The notes under the pieces: model-generated
Database searches by the model: none
What the model saw: the letters and a program-made list of their open reading frames with translations, nothing else
What the model was told of the DNA's origin: nothing
Shown: one piece after another, positions 43,147 to 53,199 of the stretch
How the letters are laid out: each line of letters starts with the position of its first letter
Numbering within the stretch: position 1 is the first letter of the stretch
Assembly: GCA_016718825.1 (NCBI GenBank)
Contig: JADKCL010000004.1
Coordinates: 248,001-312,000 of the forward strand
Reading direction: 5' to 3'
DNA length: 64,000 nucleotides
Origin: Bacteroidota bacterium
GTDB lineage: Bacteria; Bacteroidota; Bacteroidia; J057; JADKCL01
Made by a program: the position numbers and the translations under genes

Positions 43147-43882
43147 CCAAAAAACCGCCCACCTTCTCCTTGGAGATGGTGACCTCCTCCTCAAAAGGCA
43201 CGGTCAACGTCAGCAGCAGCTTTCTCGCAAAATACTGGGTTGCTTCGCGGATCGCTTTGCGGCTCACCAAGTGCTGTCGGCTTGCGCGGTAAAAATCCGG
43301 GCCGGCGATTTCCTCGATGTCGCTCAATTTTTCATTCAACGCAAAACGTTGCCCGTCGAAGCGCAACAGCATTGTATTTTCATGGTGCAGGTAAAACAGC
43401 GCAATCTCCTCCAAGGGCACCGGAATGATCTTGTCTTTGTGGTGCACCAAGATGCGGTGTGGGCTCTGAACGGCGGGTTTGGGCGAAACAAGTTGTGCCA
43501 AAAGCGCCGAAAAATCAGGCGCAGCAGGACGCAGCTTTTCGAATTTCTCGATGGCTAGCCGCAGGCTGTCACGGCTATAGGGTTTGAGCAGATAGCCAAT
43601 GCCATTCGCCTGAAAGGCCTGCAAAGCATATTGGTCATACGCCGTACAAAAGATCACCGGAGCAGTAGGTGCTACCTTCGAAAACACATCAAAACAAGTG
43701 CCGTCGCCCAGTTGGATATCGCTGAAAATCAGATCAAATCCGCCATTCGCAGCGAGCCATTCCGTTGCCTGCTTCACCGAACCCAAGGTCTGGATCACCT
43801 GCCAATCCGGACGCAGCGAATGAATGTCACTCGCAAGGTCCATGGCCATCATCGGCTCGTCTTCCAGGATCACAATTTTCAT
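43133..43882 (-). CDS. LytTR-family response regulator
   Basis: 249 residues. Receiver domain: acidic residues ILEDEP, phospho-acceptor D55 in IFSDIQLGDG, the Lys of YLLKPYSRDS. After a linker the LytTR DNA-binding domain (about 145-245): HRILVHHKDKIIPVPLEEIA, FYLHHENTMLLRF, DFYRASRQHLVSRKAI. Paired with the LytS-type kinase gene upstream (ATGA overlap at 43879-43882), it should regulate a small set of target genes, often involved in envelope stress or efflux. The stop lies in the RAYT repeat, so the very C terminus may have been reshaped by the insertion. Confidence 0.92.
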   Translation of the reverse strand: MKIVILEDEPMMAMDLASDIHSLRPDWQVIQTLGSVKQATEWLAANGGFDLIFSDIQLGDGTCFDVFSKVAPTAPVIFCTAYDQYALQAFQANGIGYLLKPYSRDSLRLAIEKFEKLRPAAPDFSALLAQLVSPKPAVQSPHRILVHHKDKIIPVPLEEIALFYLHHENTMLLRFDGQRFALNEKLSDIEEIAGPDFYRASRQHLVSRKAIREATQYFARKLLLTLTVPFEEEVTISKEKVGGFLEWLA

Positions 43883-44880
43883 ACCGGCAAGAGGTTGAAG
43901 GAAACGGAATATTCGGTGGCGGATTCTTGAATGTCAATTTCGCCATGGCCTAATATACGGCAACGGTGTTGCAGGTTGGAGAGGCCGCTGCCATTGCCTG
44001 CGGCATGCATTGACTTGGATTGGCGGTTGTTCCACACCGTAATCCTGTCTCCCACACGGGTAATGCGAATGCGCAAGGGCGCCTCCACGGTCATCGAATT
44101 GTGCTTTACGGCATTCTCGACCAACGTCAGCAGCGAAAAATACGGCAATTTGAACTCCGCCGCCGAAACCTCGGCCGCGCATTCGAAGTCAAGCGCCGAA
44201 TGAAAACGCATTTTTTGCAGCTCAATATAGTCTCGAACCAAGCGCAATTCGTCGGAAAGTGTCACGTGATCGCGCGCCTCCTGCAAGGTCACCCGCAAAA
44301 AGTCACTCAGACGGATGATGTACGCCTCGGTCAGGGCTGGATCGCGCCGTGCAAGCGATTTAATGGTTCCCAATGCATTGAACAAAAAATGCGGATTCAC
44401 CTGATCCTTGAGAATCTGATATTGCGTTTCAAGGCCGGTCATTCGCAGTTGCGCGTTTTCCTCGACCAAACGTGCCTTCGTTTCCGACAACATCCGCAGG
44501 TCAATCAAAACATAAATGATGGTATTGACCGCAAATGCATTCACATACCTGATCATCGCCAACCGCTCAGCCTGCGGCGGCAATTGCCCGTGCAAGACCT
44601 TCAAAATCACCATGGAAACGCTGATCATCAATCCGCCGATCAGGAAAATTTGCAGCCATTTCCACTTTCCCAGGCGCTGCATCCACGGCAAAAAGGCCAA
44701 ATTCAGCGCCCAAGCCAACAAGGCAATCCCCGTTGTCGCCGGCAAAATCACCCCGGCATATTCCCATCCGATGCCCGATGCAATCAAAATCGGACTCGCC
44801 AAAGCCACGGCCAACAACGGCGCGGTGAGCAAGGCCATCTTCCAAAGGCTGCGATAAGGGATATGAATCGACTTGGACAT
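43879..44880 (-). CDS. LytS/YehU-type sensor histidine kinase
   Basis: 333 residues from the ATG at 44880 (ATG at 44889 possible). Four transmembrane segments by hydropathy (MALLTAPLLAVALASPILIA; GVILPATTGIALLAWALNLA; WLQIFLIGGLMISVSMVILK; VNAFAVNTIIYVLIDL), then the His_kinase domain with H164 in QVNPHFLFNAL and the HATPase N-box LVENAVKHN. GNGSGLSNLQHRCRILGHGE is the G2 region. It is a membrane partner of the LytTR regulator. Confidence 0.92.
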   Translation of the reverse strand: MSKSIHIPYRSLWKMALLTAPLLAVALASPILIASGIGWEYAGVILPATTGIALLAWALNLAFLPWMQRLGKWKWLQIFLIGGLMISVSMVILKVLHGQLPPQAERLAMIRYVNAFAVNTIIYVLIDLRMLSETKARLVEENAQLRMTGLETQYQILKDQVNPHFLFNALGTIKSLARRDPALTEAYIIRLSDFLRVTLQEARDHVTLSDELRLVRDYIELQKMRFHSALDFECAAEVSAAEFKLPYFSLLTLVENAVKHNSMTVEAPLRIRITRVGDRITVWNNRQSKSMHAAGNGSGLSNLQHRCRILGHGEIDIQESATEYSVSFNLLPV

Positions 44881-44962
44881 CGGCGGCAAGGTAAGGAATT
44901 TTGCCGAAGCCCGTAAGTACTGAAGACTTGCTTTTTCCCCCTAAGTTCGATATCATTGGAAT

Positions 44963-45211
44963 ATGAATTCGCAAGAGACAATACAGGAGCAGAAAAAGGC
45001 ACTTTTCCAGCGATTGGATTCAGTAGAAAGTCAGCATGTACTGACCTTGGTAAAGGCTTATCTGGATGAACTCGTTGCGCAAGAAGGTCTGACCGAAACC
45101 TGGACTGCCAAGGACCAAGCTGCGATCACCCGGGGATTGGCGGATCTCGATGCTGGAAAGGGCATTTCCTGGGAGGAATTTCGGAAAAAGTTTGCACAAT
45201 ATGGCGTTTGA
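44963..45211 (+). CDS. Type II antitoxin (small, acidic)
   Basis: 82 residues; a long helical N-terminal part (MNSQETIQEQKKALFQRLDS) and a C-terminal GLADLDAGKGISWEEFRKKF segment that binds toxin in related systems. It precedes a ParE/RelE-type toxin with an 11-base overlap, which is the standard layout. A short box TAAGTTCG at 44943-44950 may be the -7 element. The same GLADLDAGKG segment recurs in a decayed copy at about 51863-51946. Confidence 0.8.
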   Translation: MNSQETIQEQKKALFQRLDSVESQHVLTLVKAYLDELVAQEGLTETWTAKDQAAITRGLADLDAGKGISWEEFRKKFAQYGV

Positions 45212-45488
45212 AATTACGCTTGCTCCCGGAGTTGAAACGGAGGTGCAGGAAATTTTGGAATACCTCGAATCCGTTGCAGGACAAGCCTCAGCCAAAAGAT
45301 TCATGCTTTCATTTGCAAACAAAATTGATCAAATTTCTCAATTCCCTCGTCAGTTTCCCGAATCGCAAAGGTTTGATGCTGCGCGCAAATGCATCGTTTA
45401 TGGAACATTCATTCTCTATTATCGCATCAAGGGCAACGATAAAGTAGAAGTCGTTACCATAAGGCATGCAAAATCATCGCGGGTGTAA
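45201..45488 (+). CDS. RelE/ParE family toxin
   Basis: 95 residues, start at ATG 45201 inside the antitoxin gene. Pattern of the family: ITLAPGVETEVQEILEYLES, KIDQISQFPRQFPESQRFD, CIVYGTFILYYRI, VEVVTIRHAKSSR. Such toxins either cleave mRNA on the ribosome (RelE) or inhibit gyrase (ParE); the FPESQR and YRIKGNDKVEVVTIRH pattern favours ParE-like. Cytoplasmic, neutralised by the upstream gene product. Confidence 0.85.
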   Translation: MAFEITLAPGVETEVQEILEYLESVAGQASAKRFMLSFANKIDQISQFPRQFPESQRFDAARKCIVYGTFILYYRIKGNDKVEVVTIRHAKSSRV

Positions 45489-45649
45489 TTGACATGGCGA
45501 AACTGTAAATCAGCATCCAGCGCTAGGAGAATAGGTTTGTCGCCAGTGGCGAGTGCTGAAAAGGGGGGGGAGGGGGAAGGCCCCACCACGAAGCCACCCG
45601 CGCACGCCCAGGATCCACAACAAGGGGGGAACTGATGCTGCCCCTCCCC
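45489..45649. other. Gene-free interval with G-rich stretch
   Basis: Contains aaaaggggggggagggggaagg at about 45557-45579 and no gene. The G-run resembles, in smaller form, the G33 tract at 49164-49196 and may be unreliable sequence. Confidence 0.4.
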
Positions 45650-46555
45650 TCAATTCAAATTCCGATACTCCGAAGGACTCATCCCCGTTTGGGATTTGAA
45701 CAATTTGCTGAAGTGTTGCGGGTATTCGAAGCCCAATTTGTAGGCCACTTCCGCCACCGAAATATTGGACCGCAACAGGGTCACTTTCGCGCTTGAGATG
45801 ATATGCCGGTGAATATGTTCCTTGGCACTGCTGCCTGTAGAGAGCCGCAGGAGGTCACTCAAATACGGACCCGACATATTGAGCGCCTCGCCACATTGTT
45901 TGAGGGTCGGAATCCCCTTTTCCATCAATTCGTCGGAGGCGAAATACGTTTCCAGGAATTTCTCGAAGCGCTGCACAAGATCGACATTCAAATTCGTGCG
46001 CGTGTAAAATTGCCTTTCGTAATAGCGGTTGCTGTACTTCAGAATTGTCTCCAAATTCTGCACAATCAAATCCTGCGAATGGCGGTCGAAGTTCTGATGA
46101 ATTTCCGTCTCGATCTTCTCCACCAAATCATTCAAGGAAATTTGCTCCTTTTCAGAGAGGTGCAAGGCTTCCGTCACGTCGTAATCCAGAAAACCATAAC
46201 TCGTGATCGTGCTCCCCAATGCCGAATTGCGTATCAAGTCGGGATGAAAAAGAATGGTCCAGCCGGAACTGCCTTCGTGCTCCATCGGATCCTCAAAGGA
46301 GACCACTTGATGCGGGGCAATAAACACCAACGCACCTTCTTCGAAATCATACGAATTACGGCCATAACGGAAGGTGCCATTGATTTTGCCCTTCATCGAA
46401 AAAAGGTACAAGTCACTCGTCAACTTGAGGTTAAGAATGTCCAGATCCAGCTTGGGCCATTCCCGGATGATGGTAATCAAGGGATGGGCAGGCTTCCCCA
46501 ATCCTAAAAATTGATGGACTTCCGAAATGCTTTTGGTGTGAAAAAACTCAGCCAT
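45650..46555 (-). CDS. AraC family transcriptional regulator
   Basis: 301 residues from the ATG at 46555. The N-terminal cupin-like sensor (ITIIREWPKLDLDILNLKLT; EEGALVFIAPHQVVSFEDP) precedes two helix-turn-helix motifs: PTLKQCGEALNMSGPYLSDL and ISVAEVAYKLGFEYPQHFSK, then FKSQTGMSPSEYRNLN, the AraC signature. It is downstream of the bestrophin gene (57 bases) and may regulate the nearby SDR gene. Confidence 0.9.
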   Translation of the reverse strand: MAEFFHTKSISEVHQFLGLGKPAHPLITIIREWPKLDLDILNLKLTSDLYLFSMKGKINGTFRYGRNSYDFEEGALVFIAPHQVVSFEDPMEHEGSSGWTILFHPDLIRNSALGSTITSYGFLDYDVTEALHLSEKEQISLNDLVEKIETEIHQNFDRHSQDLIVQNLETILKYSNRYYERQFYTRTNLNVDLVQRFEKFLETYFASDELMEKGIPTLKQCGEALNMSGPYLSDLLRLSTGSSAKEHIHRHIISSAKVTLLRSNISVAEVAYKLGFEYPQHFSKLFKSQTGMSPSEYRNLN

Positions 46556-46612
46556 TTTTATTCCATTTTTCTGAATCTGCGATTTTTGTCCTGCGTGTTG
46601 CGCGCACAATTT

Positions 46613-47602
46613 TTACATCAAAATACCGTTCACGGCCGTGATCGGCTTGGGCAAATCCGATTCGCCAAGGGCATACAAAATTTCGATTTCAATGTTGCGG
46701 GTGATGGCCGTAATGGGAACGTCGCCAATCAAACCTTCGTAAGGATGTTCGCTGTATTCGCCGACCAATTCCATTTGAAAAAATACCCAGGAAATCAGGA
46801 CGGAAAAGGGAATCGTCAGCCATACATTCAATTCCATGGTTTCCTTCAGCATGCCAAAAGGAAGCAAAAAGGCGAATATATTCACAAACAAACGCGCATA
46901 ACTTGCAAATTGCCGTGGCATCGGAAACCCTTTGATACGTTCGTTTTTCCCCTGATGCTCAAACAGTTTTGTGATGTGGTTTTGCAGTTCAAACAGTCGA
47001 AAGTCTTCGATTTGGTTTTGCTCCAGCAACTGTTTCAAGGCCCGTGATTGGTTATTGAGCAAGGTCGATGCCATATTGGGCGAGGCCTCCACTTCCTTGA
47101 TTTCGGCCTCCGAAAGGTATTTGGAGACATCCTTCGCGAATTCCAAATTGATCCCGAACTGTTGCCGGAAAACTTCCCGATACTGATTGTTCAGCTTCAA
47201 ATTATGCTCCCAATCCATTCTTTTATGCCGCAGAAACCATTTGTGCGCATATAGCCATGCAATATGCCGTTTCAGGATTTGGCTTTTGGCGGCCTTTGCC
47301 TCATCATTTTCGGCAGGCAAATAGGAACTGAGCATGGCAACCAACGCACGGCTATCGTTCGTGATTGCCCCCCAATTCTTGCGCGCTTCATTTTGGCGCT
47401 CATTGGACGCATTGTTTTTGAAGCCGACATAAAACGAAACCGCAATACCCAATACAGATACCGGCAAAAATGGAATCGCCAACCATTCGAAATGCAAAAA
47501 CTTAAATGCGCAGACCACCACCGTCGACCATACGATGAACAGGATCACCGGCACAATCGAAAACTGCACTATGGCCTTTACAGGAAGATTTTTCGTGAGC
47601 AT
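46613..47602 (-). CDS. Bestrophin family membrane channel
   Basis: 329 residues with four to five hydrophobic segments (VQFSIVPVILFIVWSTVVV; IPFLPVSVLGIAVSFYVGFK; RLFVNIFAFLLPFGM; IPFSVLISWVFFQMEL). Bestrophin marks are visible: the neck region GFKNNASNERQNEARKNWG, KGFPMPRQFASYARLFVNIF, FFQMELVGEYSEHPYEGLIG-DVPI and RNIEIEIL. Bacterial bestrophins conduct chloride or sodium across the inner membrane. Likely cotranscribed with the AraC gene; upstream lies a palindromic repeat cluster. Confidence 0.9.
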   Translation of the reverse strand: MLTKNLPVKAIVQFSIVPVILFIVWSTVVVCAFKFLHFEWLAIPFLPVSVLGIAVSFYVGFKNNASNERQNEARKNWGAITNDSRALVAMLSSYLPAENDEAKAAKSQILKRHIAWLYAHKWFLRHKRMDWEHNLKLNNQYREVFRQQFGINLEFAKDVSKYLSEAEIKEVEASPNMASTLLNNQSRALKQLLEQNQIEDFRLFELQNHITKLFEHQGKNERIKGFPMPRQFASYARLFVNIFAFLLPFGMLKETMELNVWLTIPFSVLISWVFFQMELVGEYSEHPYEGLIGDVPITAITRNIEIEILYALGESDLPKPITAVNGILM

Positions 47603-48004
47603 GCTGTGATATTATGCAATCGTTTTGGGGTTTCCAAATTGTGATGAGCGGAATGATTGCCAGTTGGAATCTAGTACATCGTTCAAGAAATCGCTGGACT
47701 TCACTGGTGGTCGTGATGTGTGACCCCTCTGGGGTCGATTCACTGCGCGCTCCGTGTTGCTATAAAGGTTTGACCCCGCCGCGGCGGGTCCAGTTGCCGG
47801 CACTGAGTTGTTCTAGGACCCCAGAGGGGTCTCACCTTTATAGAATAAGATTCCCCAAGATTTTTTCCGTCCGCGGGCTCGGCCTGGGGCCGAGCCCGCG
47901 GACGATTGACATGCGTTTATACGCATAATTACCATACTTTACCCCCTACGGCGCATTGTAGACGGATTAACTGAACTGACCAACCTCTGGGCAGATACGA
48001 AAGC
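47603..48004. other. Gene-free interval with REP-like palindromes
   Basis: Three nested elements: gacccctctggggtc (47722-47736); a pair of 18-base arms, ctataaaggtttgacccc (47760-47777) and its near complement (47826-47843); and a perfect 16-base-arm hairpin at 47868-47904 (arms cgtccgcgggctcggc). No coding capacity. Confidence 0.75.
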
Positions 48005-48904
48005 TCAATACCTAACCCCCGTCAACTGCTCCGACACATCCCAAAGCCTTTTCGCGATGGCCGAATCATTCGATTTTGGATTGGATTTGACGACAATGGG
48101 AAAACCACGCGCCTCAAAAAACTTCGCCGGACCAAAATAATTTCCTGGTTTGGCCTCCGGATCAACCGCTGCGCGCAATGTGGGAAGCGTACCCATTTCG
48201 ACATGTTGCGCCAAAATATTCCCTAAAAACGCTGCCACGCCCGAATGCCGGTCCAATTCGGTTTTGGTCCAACCCGGGTGCGCGGCCGTCACAAGCGGAT
48301 GATTTTTGTCGGATTGGAGCCTTTTGGCGAGTTCGTAGGCGAAATACAGGTTCGCAATTTTGCTGTCGGCATAGGCCTGACCGGTTTTGTACTTGCGCTT
48401 TTCCCAATTCAAATCCTCAAATTGAATGTCTCCCGTGCGGTGCGCAATGCTCGCCGTGGCCACAATCCGGGATTGCGGTGTCCTTTTGAGCAGCGGCATC
48501 AGGCGTCCGGTCAAGGCAAAATGGCCCAAATGATTGGTTCCCATTTGCAATTCAAACCCGTCCTTGGTCTTCGCATACGGACTCATCATGACCCCCGCAT
48601 TGTTGATCAGGATGTCCAATTGCGCATAATCTGTGAGCAATTGATCCGCAAACGATTTCACCGAATCCAAGCTGCCCAGGTCAAGCTCGCGAATGTCGAT
48701 GTTCGCCTTGGGATACCCCTCCCGAATGGCCTTGGCGACGCTTTCTGCCTTTTTTGTATTCCTGACCGCCATCACCACGCGCGCCCCCTTCTCGGCAAAC
48801 ACACGGCTCGCTTCCTTGCCCAACCCGCTGCTCGCACCGGTGATCACCACCACCTTGTTTTCCTGGCTCGGGATTTCCGCTGCCGTCCAATTTGAATTTT
48901 CCAT
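48005..48904 (-). CDS. Short-chain dehydrogenase/reductase (retinol-dehydrogenase-like)
   Basis: 299 residues. Rossmann NAD(P) motif TGASSGLGKEASRVFAEKG, NNAGVMM, catalytic S in ATASIAHR and YADSKIANLYFAYELAKR (Y-x-x-x-K). The C-terminal extension and the KTKDGFELQMGTNHLGHFAL motif place it near the protochlorophyllide-reductase/retinol-dehydrogenase-like group of SDRs. The start has a strong purine-rich ribosome site (AGGAG) 5-6 bases upstream. Substrate unknown. Confidence 0.92.
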   Translation of the reverse strand: MENSNWTAAEIPSQENKVVVITGASSGLGKEASRVFAEKGARVVMAVRNTKKAESVAKAIREGYPKANIDIRELDLGSLDSVKSFADQLLTDYAQLDILINNAGVMMSPYAKTKDGFELQMGTNHLGHFALTGRLMPLLKRTPQSRIVATASIAHRTGDIQFEDLNWEKRKYKTGQAYADSKIANLYFAYELAKRLQSDKNHPLVTAAHPGWTKTELDRHSGVAAFLGNILAQHVEMGTLPTLRAAVDPEAKPGNYFGPAKFFEARGFPIVVKSNPKSNDSAIAKRLWDVSEQLTGVRY

Positions 48905-49438
<534 letters not shown>

Positions 49439-49918
49439 CTAAATCTGCCCGTTCAAATTCGCGATATAGGCCTTCATGATCTTCGAATAGAGAATATGCG
49501 TCATCTTGGCCGGATAGCGCGTGTTGGTCGCCCGGTCGAGGATGTAAAAGCGGCGCACATGCAATTCGCGGGGTTTGCCATCCGAACCGGTCGTCTTGTG
49601 GGTCTCCGCATCGAAATTAAAACAATACGGATAGGCTTGCAGATCAGCATACTCCGGCGTTTTCAGTTCCGCCGAATCCACGAGCGCATACTTGCCTTCG
49701 AAGGCCGTAAAGTTGGTACGCAGATAGGTATTGTAGCCGCCCTTGCCCTTCACCACGAGCAAAGTCCCGGGATGCTGACCAAATTCCGCCGGAATCGCCC
49801 CACTCTGCACGGTCGTCCGCCGCTCGGCCATCAGCCGGATGCACGACGAAAAACTGCCCGCCATCCACAGGAGCAACAGCAACAAAATCGGAAAGTACTT
49901 TCGATGAATACGGTTCAT
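49439..49918 (-). CDS. Small lipoprotein of unknown function
   Basis: 159 residues from the ATG at 49918: a lipoprotein signal (LLLLLLWMAGSFSSCIRLMA, Cys after SS). The mature part carries TTVQSGAIPAEFGQHPGTLL, YNTYLRTNFTAFEGKYALVD and RRFYILDRATNTRYPAKMTH, not matching a family I recognise. It is likely in the outer membrane or periplasm. Longer open frame upstream adds unrelated residues. Confidence 0.65.
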   Translation of the reverse strand: MNRIHRKYFPILLLLLLWMAGSFSSCIRLMAERRTTVQSGAIPAEFGQHPGTLLVVKGKGGYNTYLRTNFTAFEGKYALVDSAELKTPEYADLQAYPYCFNFDAETHKTTGSDGKPRELHVRRFYILDRATNTRYPAKMTHILYSKIMKAYIANLNGQI

Positions 49919-50139
49919 ACCCTGCGATTTCGTGGTTTTTTCGGGGGAATTGCAAATGCGGGATTCGGGAAGCAGCACCCGGGGCACCGTCTTCAAATGC
50001 ACCGCCACGCCGACCGCCGTAAACCAACACGCCACAAATCGGGATGAAAGGGGATTCGGCAACGGATCGGATGGAGGCTGAAACCATTCGAAGTGTGCCG
50101 CAAGGAAATGTCTCGCTCCCCAGCTATGAATTCACATCC

Positions 50140-51762
50140 CTACTGCAATGCCTTGAGGAATTCGAGCCACTGGATGTCATCCATCTTTAGGGCGTGGTTC
50201 AATGCCGCATAATCCGGAATTTTGTCCCATTCCGCAGATTGGATTACCTTCTCAAGCCAGATGCCTGCATACTTGATGAGGAAGGAATATCGGTTTGCCG
50301 CCGTGAGGACATGCGGATAGCTGCGGGTGGCAAGATATTCCGGCACTGTTTGGCCCCTGAATGTGCCAGAGATGTTCTCCAATGGAATCACACAAAAGTC
50401 GCGGGTGGGAAGCGTATTCGTGGGATCCTTCCAGATGACCCAAATGTTTTCCGGATGAAAACTGACGCGCTTCCCTTTTCGCTCGCAGGTTCCAACAACA
50501 TAGAACAAATCAAGATAACACCGGAATGCCTCGGGAATTGCGCTCGTTGGGGCTAGCGTATCCAGGTAGGCATAAGGGTCGGCGGGGATTTCGTCGGCCG
50601 CTCCATCATCCTCGTAATAGTCGTCAAAATCGTCCATCCAGGCATACGTTAATTCCCCAATGATCGCTTTGTGGGACGCGAGGAAATCTGTCCCGGGTAC
50701 CAAAGGCAAATAACGCCGGGAAAACCTTGCGGGATCATAAGCCTTCCTTTTTCCCTTCAAAACCTCTAGCAGCAGTGGCCAGACAATTTCTGTCCCGAAT
50801 TCGCGATTGACACTTAATTCGGCCGTGTCCTGAAAGGAATAGCCTTGCTGGAAAAAGATATCCGCCAAGGGATCGCCTGCCGAGGTCAAACACGCGAGCT
50901 TCATACCAGGAATGGTACGCATGTTCCATTTCAGCTTGGGCAGGGCCGCATCCCATTGCGCTTCCAGATGCGCCATGAGCTCAGTCGCAAACGGATCCTC
51001 ATACTTCAAGACGGGCCAGACTTCTTCCCCCGCTGTCCGGTAGGAAACAATACTGCGGCCGTACAACCCCTTGTCAAATACTTGTTGGTTGGAGGCATGT
51101 TGTAGGAAAGTGAAATTATTGGAGATGCCGAATTGTTGCGCAGGCAATTTCGCTGGATCAATCCGCAGAAATACCTCGCCGATCGTATCATCTTCCAGAG
51201 CGTTGAGGAACTGAATGCACATCGTTTTTTCGGGAGCGATTGCGAGTTTGTTGCCATTGATCTGCCAATCTTCTTGCAAAAAGACGGATTGAGAATGCGT
51301 TTGCCAGAGCAGCGTGGTTGGCAGATCAGGCGTTCCTTGCAAGGCCGATTGGATGGAATGGGATGTGGCAATTCGCTGTTTCCAATAAGCGGGCGCGGGG
51401 ATCACCTGCTTCGCATCCGCGCCGTGGAGGGAGGCATCGTCATGCGCTGTCGCATTCCAATGGTATTCCTCGGAAAATAGTTGCGAAAAAAACAATTCAT
51501 AAAATGTGTCCATCGGCAGGGGCGACGTCAATTGCTCATCCGTGTAAAGCTTTAACTGCTTGTGCTCCACTTGCTCCGCTAGCCAAACATTGAAGGAATG
51601 CGGCCGCAAATCCACCTTGAACAAATGTCGGGGCTCATCGTCAAAATACACATTGGTGAGTCTGGTTTTGACTTCATACCGCTGTGCATTCAGCATGATG
51701 GGCAGGGCTACTACCACCCATGTAAAGGAAAACATCAAATGGAGCAACTTTGATTTTGTCAT
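50140..51762 (-). CDS. Secreted protein of unknown function
   Basis: 540 residues; signal peptide MTKSKLLHLMFSFTWVVVAL ending near LNAQ. The rest is a mixed fold with strand-turn words (HLFKVDLRPHSFNVWLAEQV; QHASNQQVFDKGLYGRSIVS; IWVIWKDPTNTLPTRDFCVI) and an acidic loop DDFDDYYEDDGAADE. The N-terminal half has a faint GldN-like look (FYELFF, KLYTDEQ) but no shared motif that can be trusted. A TATCTTTT box at 51812-51819 may drive it. The last strands WLEKVIQSAEWDKI suggest a helical end. Confidence 0.6.
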   Translation of the reverse strand: MTKSKLLHLMFSFTWVVVALPIMLNAQRYEVKTRLTNVYFDDEPRHLFKVDLRPHSFNVWLAEQVEHKQLKLYTDEQLTSPLPMDTFYELFFSQLFSEEYHWNATAHDDASLHGADAKQVIPAPAYWKQRIATSHSIQSALQGTPDLPTTLLWQTHSQSVFLQEDWQINGNKLAIAPEKTMCIQFLNALEDDTIGEVFLRIDPAKLPAQQFGISNNFTFLQHASNQQVFDKGLYGRSIVSYRTAGEEVWPVLKYEDPFATELMAHLEAQWDAALPKLKWNMRTIPGMKLACLTSAGDPLADIFFQQGYSFQDTAELSVNREFGTEIVWPLLLEVLKGKRKAYDPARFSRRYLPLVPGTDFLASHKAIIGELTYAWMDDFDDYYEDDGAADEIPADPYAYLDTLAPTSAIPEAFRCYLDLFYVVGTCERKGKRVSFHPENIWVIWKDPTNTLPTRDFCVIPLENISGTFRGQTVPEYLATRSYPHVLTAANRYSFLIKYAGIWLEKVIQSAEWDKIPDYAALNHALKMDDIQWLEFLKALQ

Positions 51763-52109
51763 CAGCGGAAATTTTTGAGTGACCTTTCATTGGATAACGG
51801 AGTTGCCGAAAAAAAGATACAAGTCTGAGCGGGTAGAGCGTTTGGCGTTCAGCCGAACAAGCTGCCATTGCTGGTGGTTTGGCCGATTTGGACGCTGGGA
51901 AAGGGGATTGCTGATGAGGATTTTAGGAAAAGGTTTACGCGGCTAGAGATAAAAGGTCACGCAGCTAGGCAAGCACGCCGCGCAAGTCATTTCGATGCGA
52001 AACGGCAAATCGTCAAGCGCTTGAAAACTGCCAAGTGCAAAAATTCTTGCCCCCCCAATTGCACTGCCCTTCGCTCAAATTCACCCTCCAATTCCGTAAA
52101 TTTAGGGGG
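51763..52109. other. Gene-free interval with an antitoxin relic
   Basis: Apart from the relic described below, this stretch shows no gene. Confidence 0.5.
51845..51946 (+). pseudogene. Decayed antitoxin relic, homologous to 44963-45211
   Basis: In one frame the sequence reads EQAAIAGGLADLDAGKG and in the next, after a shift, GIADEDFRKRF; both match the intact antitoxin (DQAAITRGLADLDAGKG ISWEEFRKKF). A frameshift near 51903 separates them and the toxin part is not seen. A trace of a former second module. Confidence 0.75.
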
Positions 52110-52739
52110 ATGAAACATTTCGGATGGCTGATGCTGATCTTGTGTGCGGTACAATTGCCCGCGCAAAAGGCGCCATTGCCGCGCAAGACCGGGATTCTGA
52201 TCGGAACATTCCGCTGTTTCGACCCGAACGGCTACCCTTCCCCGGGGTCGGGCACCGGTACCAATTCCACGACCACCTCCAAAATACCGACCCTTGCCGT
52301 CGAACGCACCTTGTTGCGCCACGCATCCATGCAATTCGGCATCGGCCTGGACTTTTTGACCCGTCCCAAGAACCCCATCCACCGAAAATGGGATACCCAA
52401 TTCTTCACCGAATTCCGCTACTACATCCTGCTGCGGCGCGGCGGCCCGCTTTCGGGATTCTACTGCGGACTCTACCTCGACGTCACCCGTGAACGATGGA
52501 TCTACCGCGCTGAAAACCAACTCGCCATCCGCCGCACCTTTGAAAACATCGGCCCCTCCATCGGCTACCAACACGCCATCGGCAAGCACCTGCGTTTCAA
52601 CGAAGGTGTCACCGCCGTACACCACAGCGTCACAAGAGAAGACCACTTCACCCCCACCGGCGACTTCAGCAACAACTACCGCCTCGCCTACAAATGGGTT
52701 TCAGCCTATTGGTACGTGAAGATCGGGGTGGTTTTTTGA
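52110..52739 (+). CDS. Probable outer-membrane beta-barrel protein (DUF3575-like)
   Basis: 209 residues; signal peptide MKHFGWLMLILCAVQLPAQK. Amphipathic aromatic strands through the whole length (FFTEFRYYILL, GFYCGLYLDVTRERW, IGPSIGYQHAIG, KWVSAYWYVKIGVVF) with an FF/VF terminal strand. It resembles small 8-stranded barrels like DUF3575, but no specific motif is certain. A TAAATTTA box at 52097-52104 may be its -7 element. Confidence 0.6.
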   Translation: MKHFGWLMLILCAVQLPAQKAPLPRKTGILIGTFRCFDPNGYPSPGSGTGTNSTTTSKIPTLAVERTLLRHASMQFGIGLDFLTRPKNPIHRKWDTQFFTEFRYYILLRRGGPLSGFYCGLYLDVTRERWIYRAENQLAIRRTFENIGPSIGYQHAIGKHLRFNEGVTAVHHSVTREDHFTPTGDFSNNYRLAYKWVSAYWYVKIGVVF

Positions 52740-53199
52740 TGGGGGGATGATCGACGGAGACAAAATCCCGTGAAAACAGTTCATTCACAACGGCCGCGGT
52801 CCCGGCTTGCGATAAACCTTCTCCAAATAGGCTTACAGGGACATTGGCGCAAACAATTCGAGCCGTACTGCGTCCCCGTCCATTACAGAAAATGCAATTC
52901 CATCTTCGGGATGGGCATAATGGGTGGCTTATTGAGCGGAATTGTGAACGGAAATTTTTGGGGGGAGCGGCATGAGGCAAAGGCGTCCCGCCGAATGCCG
53001 ATCGAACATTTGCCTCCGGCCTGAAACCGAACCGGACGGGAGAGCAAATTGGTCAGAAGGCAATCAGAGGAGTTCAGTCTTTCCATTCAGCCAACTTAGA
53101 CAAGTTAATTTCAGAAAAATCAAACTCGTCCAACGCCGAAATCCCAAAATCTTGATCTTCCAAAATGGATATTCTCCAAGCTTTTCCGATCTTTCAAAA
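52740..53199. other. Gene-free interval before the defence island
   Basis: No supportable gene. Words ggcgtcccgccg and gcctccggcc near 52983-53020 recall the RAYT-linked repeats. The helicase promoter should lie close to 53160-53195 but no convincing box was found. Confidence 0.4.
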
